Under the pieces are notes generated by a model, which saw only the letters and a list, made by a program, of their open reading frames with translations, was not told where the DNA came from and made no database searches. Below are positions 12,185-22,899 of a stretch of 64,000 bases of DNA, in pieces. The stretch spans positions 972,210 to 1,036,209 of the forward strand of contig NW_019775469.1 of assembly GCF_001039355.2 (NCBI RefSeq), in the 5' to 3' direction. Source of the stretch: Lingula anatina. Taxonomy: Eukaryota; Brachiopoda; Lingulata; Lingulida; Lingulidae. The position numbers and the translations under genes are program-made. How positions within the stretch are numbered: position 1 is the stretch's first letter; the number at the start of each line of letters is the position of its first letter.

Positions 12185-12745
12185 ACCAATGTTGTATAGC
12201 TACCAAAATATCATTCTTTGATAAATAATGCCGCACCCAGTGGGTATAATTATGATAAGAATTTTATCTCTGGAAAGAAAACATTTTATTGGTGCTCTTC
12301 TCAAACATTATACAGTCCAAAATGCAGTTACATTTTTTTTTTTTTTTTGGGGGGGGGACATGTTTTATCTAAATGTCGCCTCATGACTGATTTTCAATAA
12401 GCACGCGTTCACACCCAAAAACACATTTCGAATTAAATGAGGTCAAAATGACCTCCCCTGTTATTTAGGCCCTCCGTGATCTAATTAACACTCTAGAACG
12501 AAAAACAAATTATTGATAACCATAATGGCATTAAAAGGAAATCAACCACATGTCATAAAAACAACACGCATGGCAAGATTTGACATGCATTGCATTGGTT
12601 GGCCCTTAGAATATTTTATCATTATGGGATAGATCTTTGGGTCTCAATATAAATGCAGGGTGTTTTCCACTTTGAACCAGTGGAAGGGAAGCATACAAGG
12701 GAAAACAATTGGACCAAGGTAGAATTTGCAGTTGAATGGTCGGTG
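12185..12745. repeat. Detached copy of the 4.4-9.6 kb complex repeat
   Basis: It carries the same anchor order as the main cluster (TTTTATTGGTGCTCTTCTCAAAC-like segment, aligned lactone of T and G runs, GACATGCATTGCA word, ATTATGGGATAGATCTTTG). Its left boundary abuts the right end of the Tc1-like element, so that element was inserted into or beside a repeat copy. A T-run followed by a G-run lies at 12,330-12,357. Confidence 0.7.
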
Positions 12746-13810
12746 ATTCCTCTCCATGACGGCAAAGAACTCTTGCTCAAACACAGGTAAGAGTTATGAA
12801 CGTTATCTGTATGCCTTTATAAAACTGTCAATATTTAGAATTCTGAAACCAAGATACAGGCCATACTTGTGAAATGAAAATATTTTTCAATCAGCTAAAC
12901 TCACTTGAAAGAATTACAAATGATTCCCCGATTATTTATCTAGCTACATGTACCCATTTCCCAGTCGAATAATTGGTACGGCCTAAAAAGAAAAAAGTGG
13001 TGGTGCAGGGTTTTTTTTACATTATTTTTTTTCTAATATATATTCAGTTTAGATCATCACAATTCAGATGACACGCCTGAAATGTTATGTAAAATGTTTA
13101 ATCAGTCTTCCTTTTTCTGAGTAACAAATGCATAGATTAGAATAAAGAAAGTAAAATAGAATAAAGATAAATATGTTAACTTAATTCAGAGCGTCTCTTA
13201 ACGCACATAACCGGGGAAAACATTACACATATATACTTGATTTGAAATCTTAATATATATACATGCAATGTTTTATTGATAAGCGCCTTTAAGCTAATAT
13301 ATACTCAGAATCGTAACATGATATCAAGTGGTTTATTAGCATATATTGATGCCATGTACGCCAAATCAAAATCCCATGGCATGGCAACCTAACTCTACAA
13401 ATTCGTGGTCGTAAAAACACTTGTAAATCAGTTAGACTCCTGGCAAATTTAAGTTAAAAACGTTTTAACATTTATTATTGTTTGACTGGACATTAAATTT
13501 ATTTATAACTTGGTACTATTATCGTTTATTTCGATGTTTAACAACAGACCTGACATTTTATGTGGAATATTTATATCTAGATCGTTTTTCGTCAGTTTTT
13601 TCCTATTTCGCTGACTAATAAATGACGATAAAGATTAAAATCGTGTTTTAATAACTTTTAATCATCTCCTTGATGTTATTGTGACGTCAGTTTATTAATT
13701 GAATTATCCAGTGAAGCAAACAAAATTACATTGCCTATTCTACTTGTAAGTCATTGGACAACCATTAACAGCGATATATTGATCTCCATATTTCCCAAGT
13801 TATCGTCTGT
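12746..13810. other. No gene recognised
   Basis: AT-rich sequence with no supported open frame, RNA gene or repeat. Confidence 0.5.
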
Positions 13811-14430
13811 AAAGGCCCCGTCACACTAGTGGCAGAATGAGCAATTCTTTGTACGTTCCTGGAGCATTCTAAAATTTCTGAGTGCATTCCAAATATTTTT
13901 AAACTTTCGAAGTGTATTCCAAGTGGAGAAATATCGAATGGCATTCTAAGTGTGTTCTAACTGCACAATGAGTGCAATCTAAATATTCTTAGGGCATTCC
14001 GACAGCATTCGAAACATTCTGATCGCGTTCGAGGGAGAACCAAAATGGCAAGTCACTTCAAATCCTACTAGAGTGAGCGGGAATGCAACTCGAATGCATC
14101 TCGATGGTTGCCGAAATCTCATTTCAGCCAGCAATCAAACTACACTCGTACTCGTGTTCAAAGTGTATTCTAAATATTCTGACTTCATTCTGACACCATT
14201 ATCGATATTCCTAGTTTTCCAACTACACTCGAGCTGCATTTGAGAGCTAATACAGCCGAAGTGTGCACGCAGATTCAAGCGTATTCTGAATATTCTAACG
14301 GCATTCTTACAAGAATTTAGATCAATTTGAAATCTCTTCACGAACGTAGTACGAATTTTGAAAATTCTCCATTCCGGCTGGTTCTGCTTGATTCTTGCTG
14401 ATTCCGAATAAGCGTGACGCGGCCTTAAAA
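13811..14430. mobile_element. MITE with AAGGCC-CGTCACACT ends
   Basis: Left end AAAGGCCCCGTCACACT and inverted right end TTAAGGCCGCGTCACGCT form terminal inverted repeats about 620 bp apart. The interior consists of many degenerate words such as GCATTC, TATTCT and GTATTCC on both strands, giving a simple-sequence feel without a fixed period. No coding frame. Elements with such ends are familiar in marine invertebrate genomes. Confidence 0.6.
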
Positions 14431-14735
14431 GAGCCCCCTATCAAATGATATTCAAGTGGTTCCCTGATCTGGTTTAGGTTCTCATTGATGCCTACCAATG
14501 GTGTTTGGCACCAATGTGGTATCCACGCCAAATACTGTTTAGTCGTAGGCCTATTCTGGATGTCTGTAAAATCGTTTTTGACTAATTGAGCGGTATATGT
14601 CAAATCTGACTTCAATAAAGAAAGCCACCGGGTTTTAGTGTTCGACCGACCCAGAAACGGTTATGGTCTCCAATTCTTTAGAGAAACAGAAGACGAAGTT
14701 TTGCTGTAAACAGTGGCTTCCCCAGGGGTCGTCTG

Positions 14736-15005
14736 CTAAAACCAGTCTGGTGTTCGGAAAGGTCCTTGAAAAACGCGTTCTAGTGGCAATTTGTCCCTCA
14801 TACTGAACGGTATGGATGGTTTTAGTTTAGTTGCAGCAGCATATCTGAAAGGACAGTGAGTCCTGTACACTGGAAGTAAGATTTCGATATATTGGGTGTG
14901 ATCTCTGTCTAGGTACAGGAGTCTGGGCGTAACTTTAAAAAACTGTGCGGACCGGCCCGTTTGGCACAATGACCTGTCTGGCAATGTTTGTCTTTCTCGC
15001 GCCAC
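14736..15005 (-). pseudogene. Unidentified protein fragment, conserved in a second copy
   Basis: A 90-codon minus-strand frame reads ARERQTLPDRSLCQTGRSAQ and continues through a stretch with RLLYLDRDHTQYIEILLPVY. The homologous DNA at about 38,200-38,340 keeps the same frame (ARKRQT, a stop, PDRS, a stop, RQTERSPQF...RLMYLHRGHPQ) with conservative replacements. That pattern fits a former coding region. A second frame, 14,322-14,615, may be its continuation after a frameshift. I do not recognise the family. It could be part of a retro- or DNA transposon, because the second copy is an insertion with a target duplication. Confidence 0.4.
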
Positions 15006-15330
15006 ATACTGATTTTGTAAAACACTGCTTAGCTCATTTTACGCACTGCAAAACCGACCACTCACATGCAAAATTTTAAAATTATTCTGTGCAGTAGTTG
15101 CGGACATATGGATACTTCTTTGACAGCCCAAATGAGCATTACCCAATTAAATCACTGATTATTACAAAATGCAGCAGTGCAACAGATATGGTAGTAAGTT
15201 TATTCATAGCGACACGCCTGACTACACAATTATCCATTCACATATCTGATAATAGATTGGGAAAAAAGAATACATTTTTACCTAGGCATACCTTTGGAGC
15301 CGAAATATTTCATATAAAATGTCAAGACTG
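14860..15330. repeat. Longer copy of the mobile sequence at 38.19-38.71 kb
   Basis: Aligns over its length to 38,193-38,710 and shares the right-hand terminus ending in ATGTCAAGACTG. The left side here extends further, probably to about 14,430, so 38.2 kb is the shorter or truncated copy. Confidence 0.65.
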
Positions 15331-15339
15331 TAGTATGTT

Positions 15340-16696
15340 TAGCTCAAATAAATAAAATGTTAACAATTTACTTATATTTCTTAATTATTGCATGTATCTT
15401 CTGAAATCAACTTAACGCTTTTATAACGGATATAAGACTTATAATTAAAATAATAATAATAATTATTATTATTATTATTATTAGCACTAGCAAAATGTGA
15501 GCAGTAACAAAATACTCAGGAACAGCTGAGTTTGCTTGTATGTCAGCCAGGGTTATGCGCTCACGCAATGTGAAGTTAGCATTTGTGCTCCAACATTTTT
15601 GATCTGGATGCTAGGTGCCAGATCTTTTGCAACACCGTAATCTGACCTCAAATGATATCCAAAAACTCCCAAAATACGTATTTCGTTTTTTATATAGCGT
15701 TAAGTAGAGTGGAGGAAGTGTTAATGATGGGCAACTCGGGACAAAAACTAAGTTTGTAGTCCCCGATATTTTTACTATTTGTAAGTGCTGCATTGGAAAC
15801 GACCAAACAGTTTCTAACAGATTAGGTAAATTAAGTTTTAGGTATACATTGCATATTAAATGAAACTCAATGTAAATGAGAGCTGGGTACAAAGGTTATT
15901 GTAATGATTTCCCCTGTTTTAACTACACCAATCAAGCCATGCAGCTGTATACTTTACTTTTGGGCATACCATGTACCCCTATATACATGTATAAACACAA
16001 GTATATGATGACATTTGTTCATACATTTATTTGTATCATATTGTGCGGTGTCCGAGGAAACTGTCATGATCATGCATGTACAATATCGGGATAGTGCGTC
16101 TCCAAGTCACGGTGAATTTTCTAAAGTTGACTTTATTATTTGAGTTCTTATAAACATCAATATCAGCCGTCACCAGCCACCCATGAATAGGGATGGGAGT
16201 CGATCTACCTGACATTTATAAGAGGGTCCTGGCCGCTATATCACCTAGCGGTCAGTAAGTGTCAACATCTACTCACATCAGTCTGATGAAGACCATCACC
16301 CCGGTATTATAATATTTCGGCTTGTGTTTGATAATTTTCATTTAAGAACTAATTAGGTTGTGAATAATAGTGAGGAACACATTCTTCACCCAATTCTATG
16401 TTTCTCTGGTAGCAGCTGAAATCTGATTTACAAGTATTCCTATCGCTAATAAGAGCGATCTTTCATTTTCGCATAAAACTCAAGGATACACACTTGTTAC
16501 ACATCAGATGTAAACTAGAGTNGGTCGTGTTTGAGATATGTTCCCCATAATTGTTTCTTCCAATTTTACACTTTAATTTAAAAACATCTCAATTTAAAAA
16601 CATCTCATTTTATATGACGAAAATGGTGATATCGTTACATCTTTTAGATTCTTTTTTTCAGTCGCGCCCCACGACTTTCATTTATGACCCCCCCCC

Positions 16697-16697
<1 letters not shown>
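15340..16697. other. No gene; short hairpin and CTGATGA word
   Basis: An ATT microsatellite lies at about 15,448-15,482. A hairpin at 16,229-16,255 pairs CTGGCCGCTA with TAGCGGTCAG, and a CTGATGA word follows at 16,283. This order recalls 3' regions of Penelope-like retroelements that carry hammerhead-like motifs, but the second hammerhead core (GAAA after stem II) is not evident. No reverse-transcriptase frame is visible. One undetermined base lies near 16,522. Confidence 0.35.
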
Positions 16698-16743
<46 letters not shown>

Positions 16744-18340
16744 ACACCACCACCAGTCACCAGACAAGATCTATAAAATGCAATCAATAAGAGTTCTCAA
16801 AATATGCAAAAAAATATAACTAAAAATGGTACAATCAAGCAGATTTTTGAATTGACCTGCATTTTCCTACCACTGATCACTCCTGGTTTTCCTTGAAATG
16901 TGTCGTCAGTGGTGCGTATATGCTGACAAAAGATAAAACCTAGGGACAACACCGGGCATATCTCTGCCAGTTTTGAAGATATGAGGGGCAAGAAAATATA
17001 CAAAGCTCAGTTCATGGTGAAAAAGTAGGTCAAAGGTCAATTTCAATATCATAGTATATGAATTTCTATTCAAGTTCAATAATAACCATGTGCATTTCTT
17101 TGTCAATTTTGCAGATTTAAAGGCCAGAAAACATGCAAAAAGCAGTTCATCATAAAAAGTAGGTCAAAGGTCAATTTCGAGGTCACAGTTAGATTGCCAG
17201 TGTATTACTTCCTATTCAAGTTCAATAGTAACTATGGACCTATCTCTACCAGTTTAAGAGATAAAAGGGAACGAAATTTTGCAAAGTTCAGTTGATGGTA
17301 AAAAATAGGTCAAAGGTCAATTTTATGGTCACAGTATATTGCCAGTATATGATTTCCTATTCAAGTTCAGTAGTAACTATGGACCTATCTCTGCCAGATT
17401 TGGAGATAAAAGGGAACCAAAATTTGCAAAATTCAATTCATGATGAAAGTAGGTCAAAGATCAAATTCAAGGTCAAACTTAGATTGCCAGTATATGACTT
17501 TTTATTCAAGTTCAATGGCAACTATGGACCTATTTCTGCCAGTTTTGGAGATAAAAGGGAACGGAAATTTGCAAAGTTCAGTTAATGGTGAAAAGAAGAT
17601 CAAAGGTCAATTTTAAGGTCACAGTTAGAATGCCAGTATATGACTTCCTATTCAAGTTCAATAGTAACTATGGGCATTTCTTTGCCAGTTTTGGAGATAT
17701 AAGGGACTTAAATGTTGCAAAGTTCAGTTCATGGTGAAAAGAAGGTCAACGGTCAATTTCAAGGTCACAGTTAAATTGCCAGTATGTGACTTCCGTTTCA
17801 ACTTTAATAGTAACTATGGACCTATCTCTGCCAGTTTTGGAGATATAAGGGACTAAATGTTACAATTTTGGAGTTACAATAATGTGCCATAAAGTTTTTA
17901 CAGAAAAAGTTATTAAAATAAAGAAAAGGTCATTTTGGTTGAAATTCTTGAAATGGGAGGTGCTCAGAAGTTCCAGATGTTCAAATTTCATGAAATTATG
18001 TCATTTTTGACCAGAAGTTGTCTGCCTCGCCAAGCCTTATGGGCAATATATGTGGCATATACGTAGTTGAAAGTTATCAATTCCCATGGGTTTTCTAAAC
18101 ATGTTGAAGGTTACACACGTATTACCTGCCAGACAAACATACAAACAAACAAACAAATAAATTGTTCATTATTGGTTGATTATTGATCCGGTTCACCACC
18201 AAAAACTAATCATCTGTTCCTTGGCCCACTTCTGACACTTCCGGAAAATTTCATTAAAACTTTTTGAGTTATGTTGATGACAGACAAATAAACAAACAAA
18301 CAGGGGTGAAAACATAACCTCCTTGGCGGAGGTAATGATA
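16698..18340. repeat. Tandem array with ~146-bp units, second, longer copy
   Basis: Begins with a C run and a long A run, then repeats the window's first 620 bases and continues with further units. Paired AGGTCA-type sites start at 17,027, 17,161, 17,307, 17,451, 17,597 and 17,743, spacings of 134, 146, 144, 146 and 146 bp. Three are exact AGGTCAAAGGTCA and three have one mismatch. From about 18,120 the array gives way to a CAAA-rich segment ending CCTCCTTGGCGGAGGT, related to the MITE at 19,746-20,027. No gene. Confidence 0.85.
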
Positions 18341-18479
18341 TTTGTTTTAGATGTTTGGTGTTTAAAGTAAACTAGTGAATTGTTCTATCACCATTTTAAG
18401 ATATACATTCTAAAATACTCACTTATAGTGGCAGCTAACACAGGAAAGAATAAACCCAGGCGTGAAATTTATTAATAGA

Positions 18480-18617
18480 GGTGAGTAACGTTAAGGAGTA
18501 CTTCACGTCAGCTATACGTAAGTAAATACTACATGTATGTGTATTTTTACTAATGTATTTCATATTGCTGTGTATTTTCTTTTCTCAATAAAGGTCAGCG
18601 CTACAAGCAAGTACGCA
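18480..18617 (+). promoter_or_regulatory. 5' leader of the SMB-domain gene with a probable small intron
   Basis: A donor-like CTATAC|GTAAGT at 18,517/18,518 and an acceptor-like TTTTCTCAATAAAG at 18,580-18,593 would remove about 76 bases just upstream of the chosen ATG. This removes the upstream ATG at 18,537 and supports translation starting at 18,618. No TATA box stands out. Confidence 0.4.
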
Positions 18618-20980
18618 ATGTTAAAGGGGGCGGCAATAGCAATAGTGATGCACTCACTTTTCCTGGCCTCTGTGATTTGTCAGCAAGAAGGCAGTAGGTG
18701 TTTCGACAGTCCGTGCAGTGACCCAGGACGGCCGGCAACTACCAGAGCTATTTTGACACGTGAAGCCAATTTGAGCAATATCTCCACGGTCTCCAACCAA
18801 AGACCTGAAACTAGCACCGTTCCTCTCGAAAATGCGACTGCCACGGCACCGAATTATTGGAGTCAGGTGACTGCAGGTGAAAAATTTTGTATCTACGATG
18901 GGAACAGTCTGAAGTCTGTTGTTAATATAGCATGTTACTGTGATGAGTATTGCAACATCTTTGGTGACTGTTGTTCCGCCGTAAACATTACCTGCAGCCA
19001 TACACATCAGTTGGATTCCAAATTTTCATCAACGTCAGCGAATACAATAACTTTAGACCCTGATGACGTCACCTGTGCATCGCAGATGACAAAAGACACG
19101 GCTAGTCCTTGGGGACAAAAACGCAGGCATTTCTGGATGGTTTCCGCATGTCCAAATGGTTGGTCGGACGTGATAATTCGCTCGGCCTGTGAAAGACCGA
19201 ACGCCACAGACGAAGACGGAATGACTGTTTTACCGGTTTCAGATTCCTTTACCGGACTTACCTTTAGGAACTCATTCTGTGCTTTTTGTCATGGTGTGAC
19301 GTCATACAGAACATGGCCAGCGTTCGTCATTTGTCCTGAGAGTTCTAGTGACTTTTTTGCAGACAGCAGAAACACATCTGACATTTTCCATCTTGTCCAT
19401 GACTCTCACGATTGCCAGCTGTATTTTGAAGAACCGAAAGGTATTGACGGTAGGCCGTGCATCAAAGATGGCACTCACGCTAGAGGGTATACATGGCTTG
19501 ACAGCGAAATATTTTGTCAGGAGGGAAACCCTTATCGAAACCTTTGCGAAAAGGGTCACAGTTTGCCTATCACGCAAGAGGTGGTGTACGGTAGTCGGTT
19601 TACGCAGATAGAGTATTACAAAAATCACTTTTGTTGGATTTGCCAATATACGAATAAACCAACAATTTTTCAGTGCCCAGAGGAGATCACACAGGATAAA
19701 GGTAATTAGATTCTCGAATACTAGAAAAGCACTCCGAGAGCGCAGACCTCCGCCAAGGCAGCAAAGTCTCCACCCAATGCCCCTTAATTTTCATTCTATA
19801 ATGATTTAGTTTTTTGATTATTGATTATTGATTGATTATTGGTTAATTATTGATCCGGATCACCACCAAAAACCGATCATCTGTTTCTTGGCCCATTTCT
19901 GACAGGTCCTGAAAATTTCATCAAAATCGGTCCATAACTTTTTGAGTCATGTTCATGACAGACAGACAAACAGAAAGACAGACAGACAAACAAACAAGGG
20001 TGAAAACATAACCTCCTTGGCTGAGGTAATTAGCGGCTTTACTATCTTTAATTAATGTATGTCGTTATTGCATTTACATTGGCCCTAAGGGCGGTTCTCC
20101 GAGGTTGGGGGTCGATTGCTGCACTGTATTTGTCGGCCGCACGCGAATAGCGATATCATCTTTGAATACATGTTTGGCTACAATTAAGTTAACCCCATGA
20201 CATTAATTTACCTTTACGCATACATGAACGATCATTTTCTAAGCTTTTCTTATGTTGACAAAAATGGCGATTGTCTACGTAAAAATAATAACATGTAATG
20301 GACCCCATGGTTGGATTACGCCAAGAGCCTGTAAATAATAATAACATTAATAATGGTAATATTATTTAAAATAAGATCATGTAAAAGCCCTCACTGTATA
20401 CAGTGGGGATTTGAATATTATTTTTAGGATGACGTGGTTTACCGGAGCACAGCACTCTGCCTGGGTTTTACTTGCAAATATATTTCATATCCTTCTAACA
20501 GTTAAGATATACTGGAAATGAAAAGATCTTAATGTTATGTAATATGCGTATACCTTAATATTCGTTTGATGAAAACGATTACCCGAAAATTACATTGGCT
20601 TTTATGTGTGCTATTCCAGAGGAAGGGGTTAGAAATTTCATCCCTTTTGGATTTCGTGCCTTAGTGGATATATTTGCACCCGCTCTACCAGATTCCTGTA
20701 CGGCAAACAAGGCTCATACTATTATGGTAAGGAGAGGCTATTGTTAGCTATTGTTAGCTACAATACTATTGTTAGCTTTTGTTATTGATTAGTCAAGACC
20801 AAGTGAAATTGTTTAACAAACACCAAATATCCGTAAATCGGAAAACAGGATGTATTTGCTTTTGCATAGCAACTTAATTTCATGGTGTTTTTGGTCAAAC
20901 AACGAAGGCGATTTAGATCATGTAAAAACAGCATGAATGCAAAAAAAGAGTTTTTTTATAATATGGCCGGTCGCAAGACT

Positions 20981-21022
<42 letters not shown>

Positions 21023-21943
21023 GAAATTGAAACTTTAATTCGAGAAATAGAGAACAGAAAGATCTATTTCCTCAGGTTGCATCAACGACGTTAACATGAA
21101 CCAATAAGTTTGACTGATACAAAGTAGCACCTTTCTGAAACCGAGAAAAAAACTATGCAAACGCTTTGTGCTGTTTCTCTGATATTGGTGAAAAAAATTA
21201 AGGAAATCTTAATTTGTTAGCCGATTAATAAATACCAAAAGCGTTTATACATTGTTAATCATTGTCTGATCATGGTAGTAGAGCTTGTAATTGGCTTTCT
21301 TTTTTTAATCCAGGAACGCTGCCCAGGCGAGGAAGAGTCGGACCCGTGCCCGTCACTGTTCACACACATGTTCAAGGCGGCATATACACTCACCTTGCTT
21401 TTTAAGACGCCCAAAAACTTAAACGTTAACATGAATAAGACCATTAGCGCCTGCGAAGATTTTGGCAAACGTCTCTCAATTAAAAAGATACACATGGACA
21501 ATGAATTTCGGGACGTCTGGCAGGGAAGGAAAGTGATACATCACATATGTCGTGCAGTGAACAGCTCGAACCTTGAACAACCTGAAACGAGAGACTACGG
21601 TGATGTTGTAGGAGACTTTGGATTGTTGTTGCGGGCAACAGTAAAAACGTACAGAGATGGATTGCCTTTTTTGTCAGTATTGCAAGATAAGTTTGCCGAG
21701 AGAATGCCGACTTACAGTTACAGAGGTGTAGATTTCCTGATAGAGGTACGTGATCGCGTGAAAATCTCACCTTGTGCAGTGCACACTGACCGCGAGTCTA
21801 ATCGAAAGACACCGACAGAATTGCTGTTCCCTGAAGTAACCGACCGTACACCATCCAGCAGCGGGCAGCTTTTGTCTTTTGGGGTATGGGGACTGTTGGT
21901 GTTTCCAATGATGTTTTTTGCATTTTGGATACTAATGATGTAG
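18618..21943 (+). CDS. Secreted/GPI-like surface protein with somatomedin-B-like domain
   Basis: Exons 18,618-19,701, 20,620-20,726 and 21,314-21,943 join in frame (phases 1 and 0, all GT-AG) to give 606 residues. Residues 1-22 are a signal peptide (MLKGAAIAIVMHSLFLASVI). A Ser/Thr/Asn-rich stretch follows, then C91-C126 with CYCDEYCNIFGDCC, the somatomedin-B cysteine signature. Two spaced modules end in FRNSFCAFCHG (C221, C224) and YKNHFCWIC (C339, C342), a pattern I associate with ectodomains of invertebrate adhesion-GPCR-like proteins. No seven-helix domain follows. The protein ends in a hydrophobic tail (LLSFGVWGLLVFPMMFFAFW) with almost nothing after it, preceded by SSSG. That layout suits a GPI anchor, or a single-pass protein with no cytoplasmic part. 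The ligand is unknown. The domain call is firm; the function is not. Confidence 0.85.
19746..20027. mobile_element. MITE with ACCTCCGCCAAGG ends in intron 1 of the SMB gene
   Basis: Left end ACCTCCGCCAAGG and inverted right end ACCTCAGCCAAGG are about 280 bp apart, starting only 45 bp after the exon 1 donor. The interior contains GATTATTG repeats, a CACCACCAAAAAC segment and a CAGA/CAAA tract. It matches 18,150-18,335 upstream, so two copies flank exon 1. Confidence 0.7.
20984..21020. repeat. GT dinucleotide microsatellite in intron 2 of the SMB gene
   Basis: Uninterrupted GT run, 37 bases. Confidence 0.95.
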
Positions 21944-22859
21944 TTGTGAAATCCAGCTTGGAGATGAAAGAAAAGTCAATATGACTGAGCACATAACATT
22001 TATTTTTTAAGACACTGCATGCTATCTCAGCACGAGCTAAGGCATGTAATTTAATGTAAAGTACTATGTTTTATCGTAAGGCACTTGGGACATCTATGCC
22101 TTTTTTCGAATCACTTGCACGATGTAGATATTGACACCTTTGATAGCTGTGCTACATGCATCTATTGCCTGTTCTATTTTACAGTATTTAACTGCCGATA
22201 ATAATGCTTATGAACATGCATCTTATAGGGGGCGTCCATTTGAGATGCATGTACCAGTATGCTCCAAAACTTTGAAATGACCTGTCGTTAACCGTAAAAT
22301 GCATAAAAATACACACTTTTCCATCATAGTTTTTTTTTCAAATATTATATCATAATGGTGTTAATAAGAAAAGATTTATGCAATAAGATAAGAAAAAGGC
22401 TCTAAAAGCTGGTTAAAGAAAAAGAAATGTAAATGTTGGGTGTTATACAACACTCCATGGGTTTGAAAATCCCAAAAATGCTTATTTTTGCCATCCACAG
22501 CTTCTTTTAAAACCTTTCATACCTGTACACCTTAAAAAACAGAGAAAGAAGAACTTTGGTGCACCTGTACAAGATCTGATGAGGATAGTTTTGCCCATTT
22601 AAGTTGACGTAGATAATGCAATTGTGCTCATGAATTTATAAATGTATTCAACATGTTCAGAACATTTTAGGTTGTTAGTAATGAAAAAAAGAACCTAAAA
22701 GGTTGAATTAAGACATTTCACTGACAAGAGTTCCTTTATTATCAACTGAATGAACGTTTGACACAGATTGAGTTTTTGTGGCAATATTATTGTTGTTGTT
22801 TTTGCTTATTGTACTGAATGATTGTACAGGCATTACTTTAGTTTTAATCAGTATAATTG

Positions 22860-22865
22860 AATAAA
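22860..22865 (+). terminator. AATAAA polyadenylation signal
   Basis: AATAAA about 0.9 kb after the stop of the SMB-domain gene, the first good candidate in an AT-rich 3' untranslated region; CAAATAAATA follows closely. Confidence 0.45.
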
Positions 22866-22899
22866 GGGCTCAAATAAATATATTAAAAACAATTTTAAA

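Larger units (their letters stand above)
10529..12194. mobile_element. Tc1/mariner-like fold-back element with ~0.7-kb inverted arms
   Basis: The ends are inverted repeats starting CAACATTGGTCAAAAAGG, flanked by TA on both sides (10,527-10,528 and 12,195-12,196), the target duplication of the Tc1/mariner superfamily. The first 70 bp of the two ends differ at only a few bases, and inverted homology continues inward to about 11,240 on the left and 11,475 on the right. Nearly the whole element is therefore a diverged palindrome with a loop of about 235 bp. Both arms carry the 3' half of a decayed transposase pointing outward. It looks like an inverted dimer or fold-back derivative, not a simple autonomous copy. 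Confidence 0.85.

Noticed and set aside
16970-17880. CRISPR-like array
   Set aside because: Units of ~146 bp with related, not unique, intervening sequence and a eukaryotic context; this is a tandem repeat.
18537-18617. Upstream ATG giving a longer N-terminus for the SMB protein
   Set aside because: It lies between a plausible donor (18,518) and acceptor (18,593), and the next ATG gives a standard signal peptide.
19302-19646. 114-codon minus-strand frame
   Set aside because: Shadow of the coding strand of the SMB-domain exon 1.
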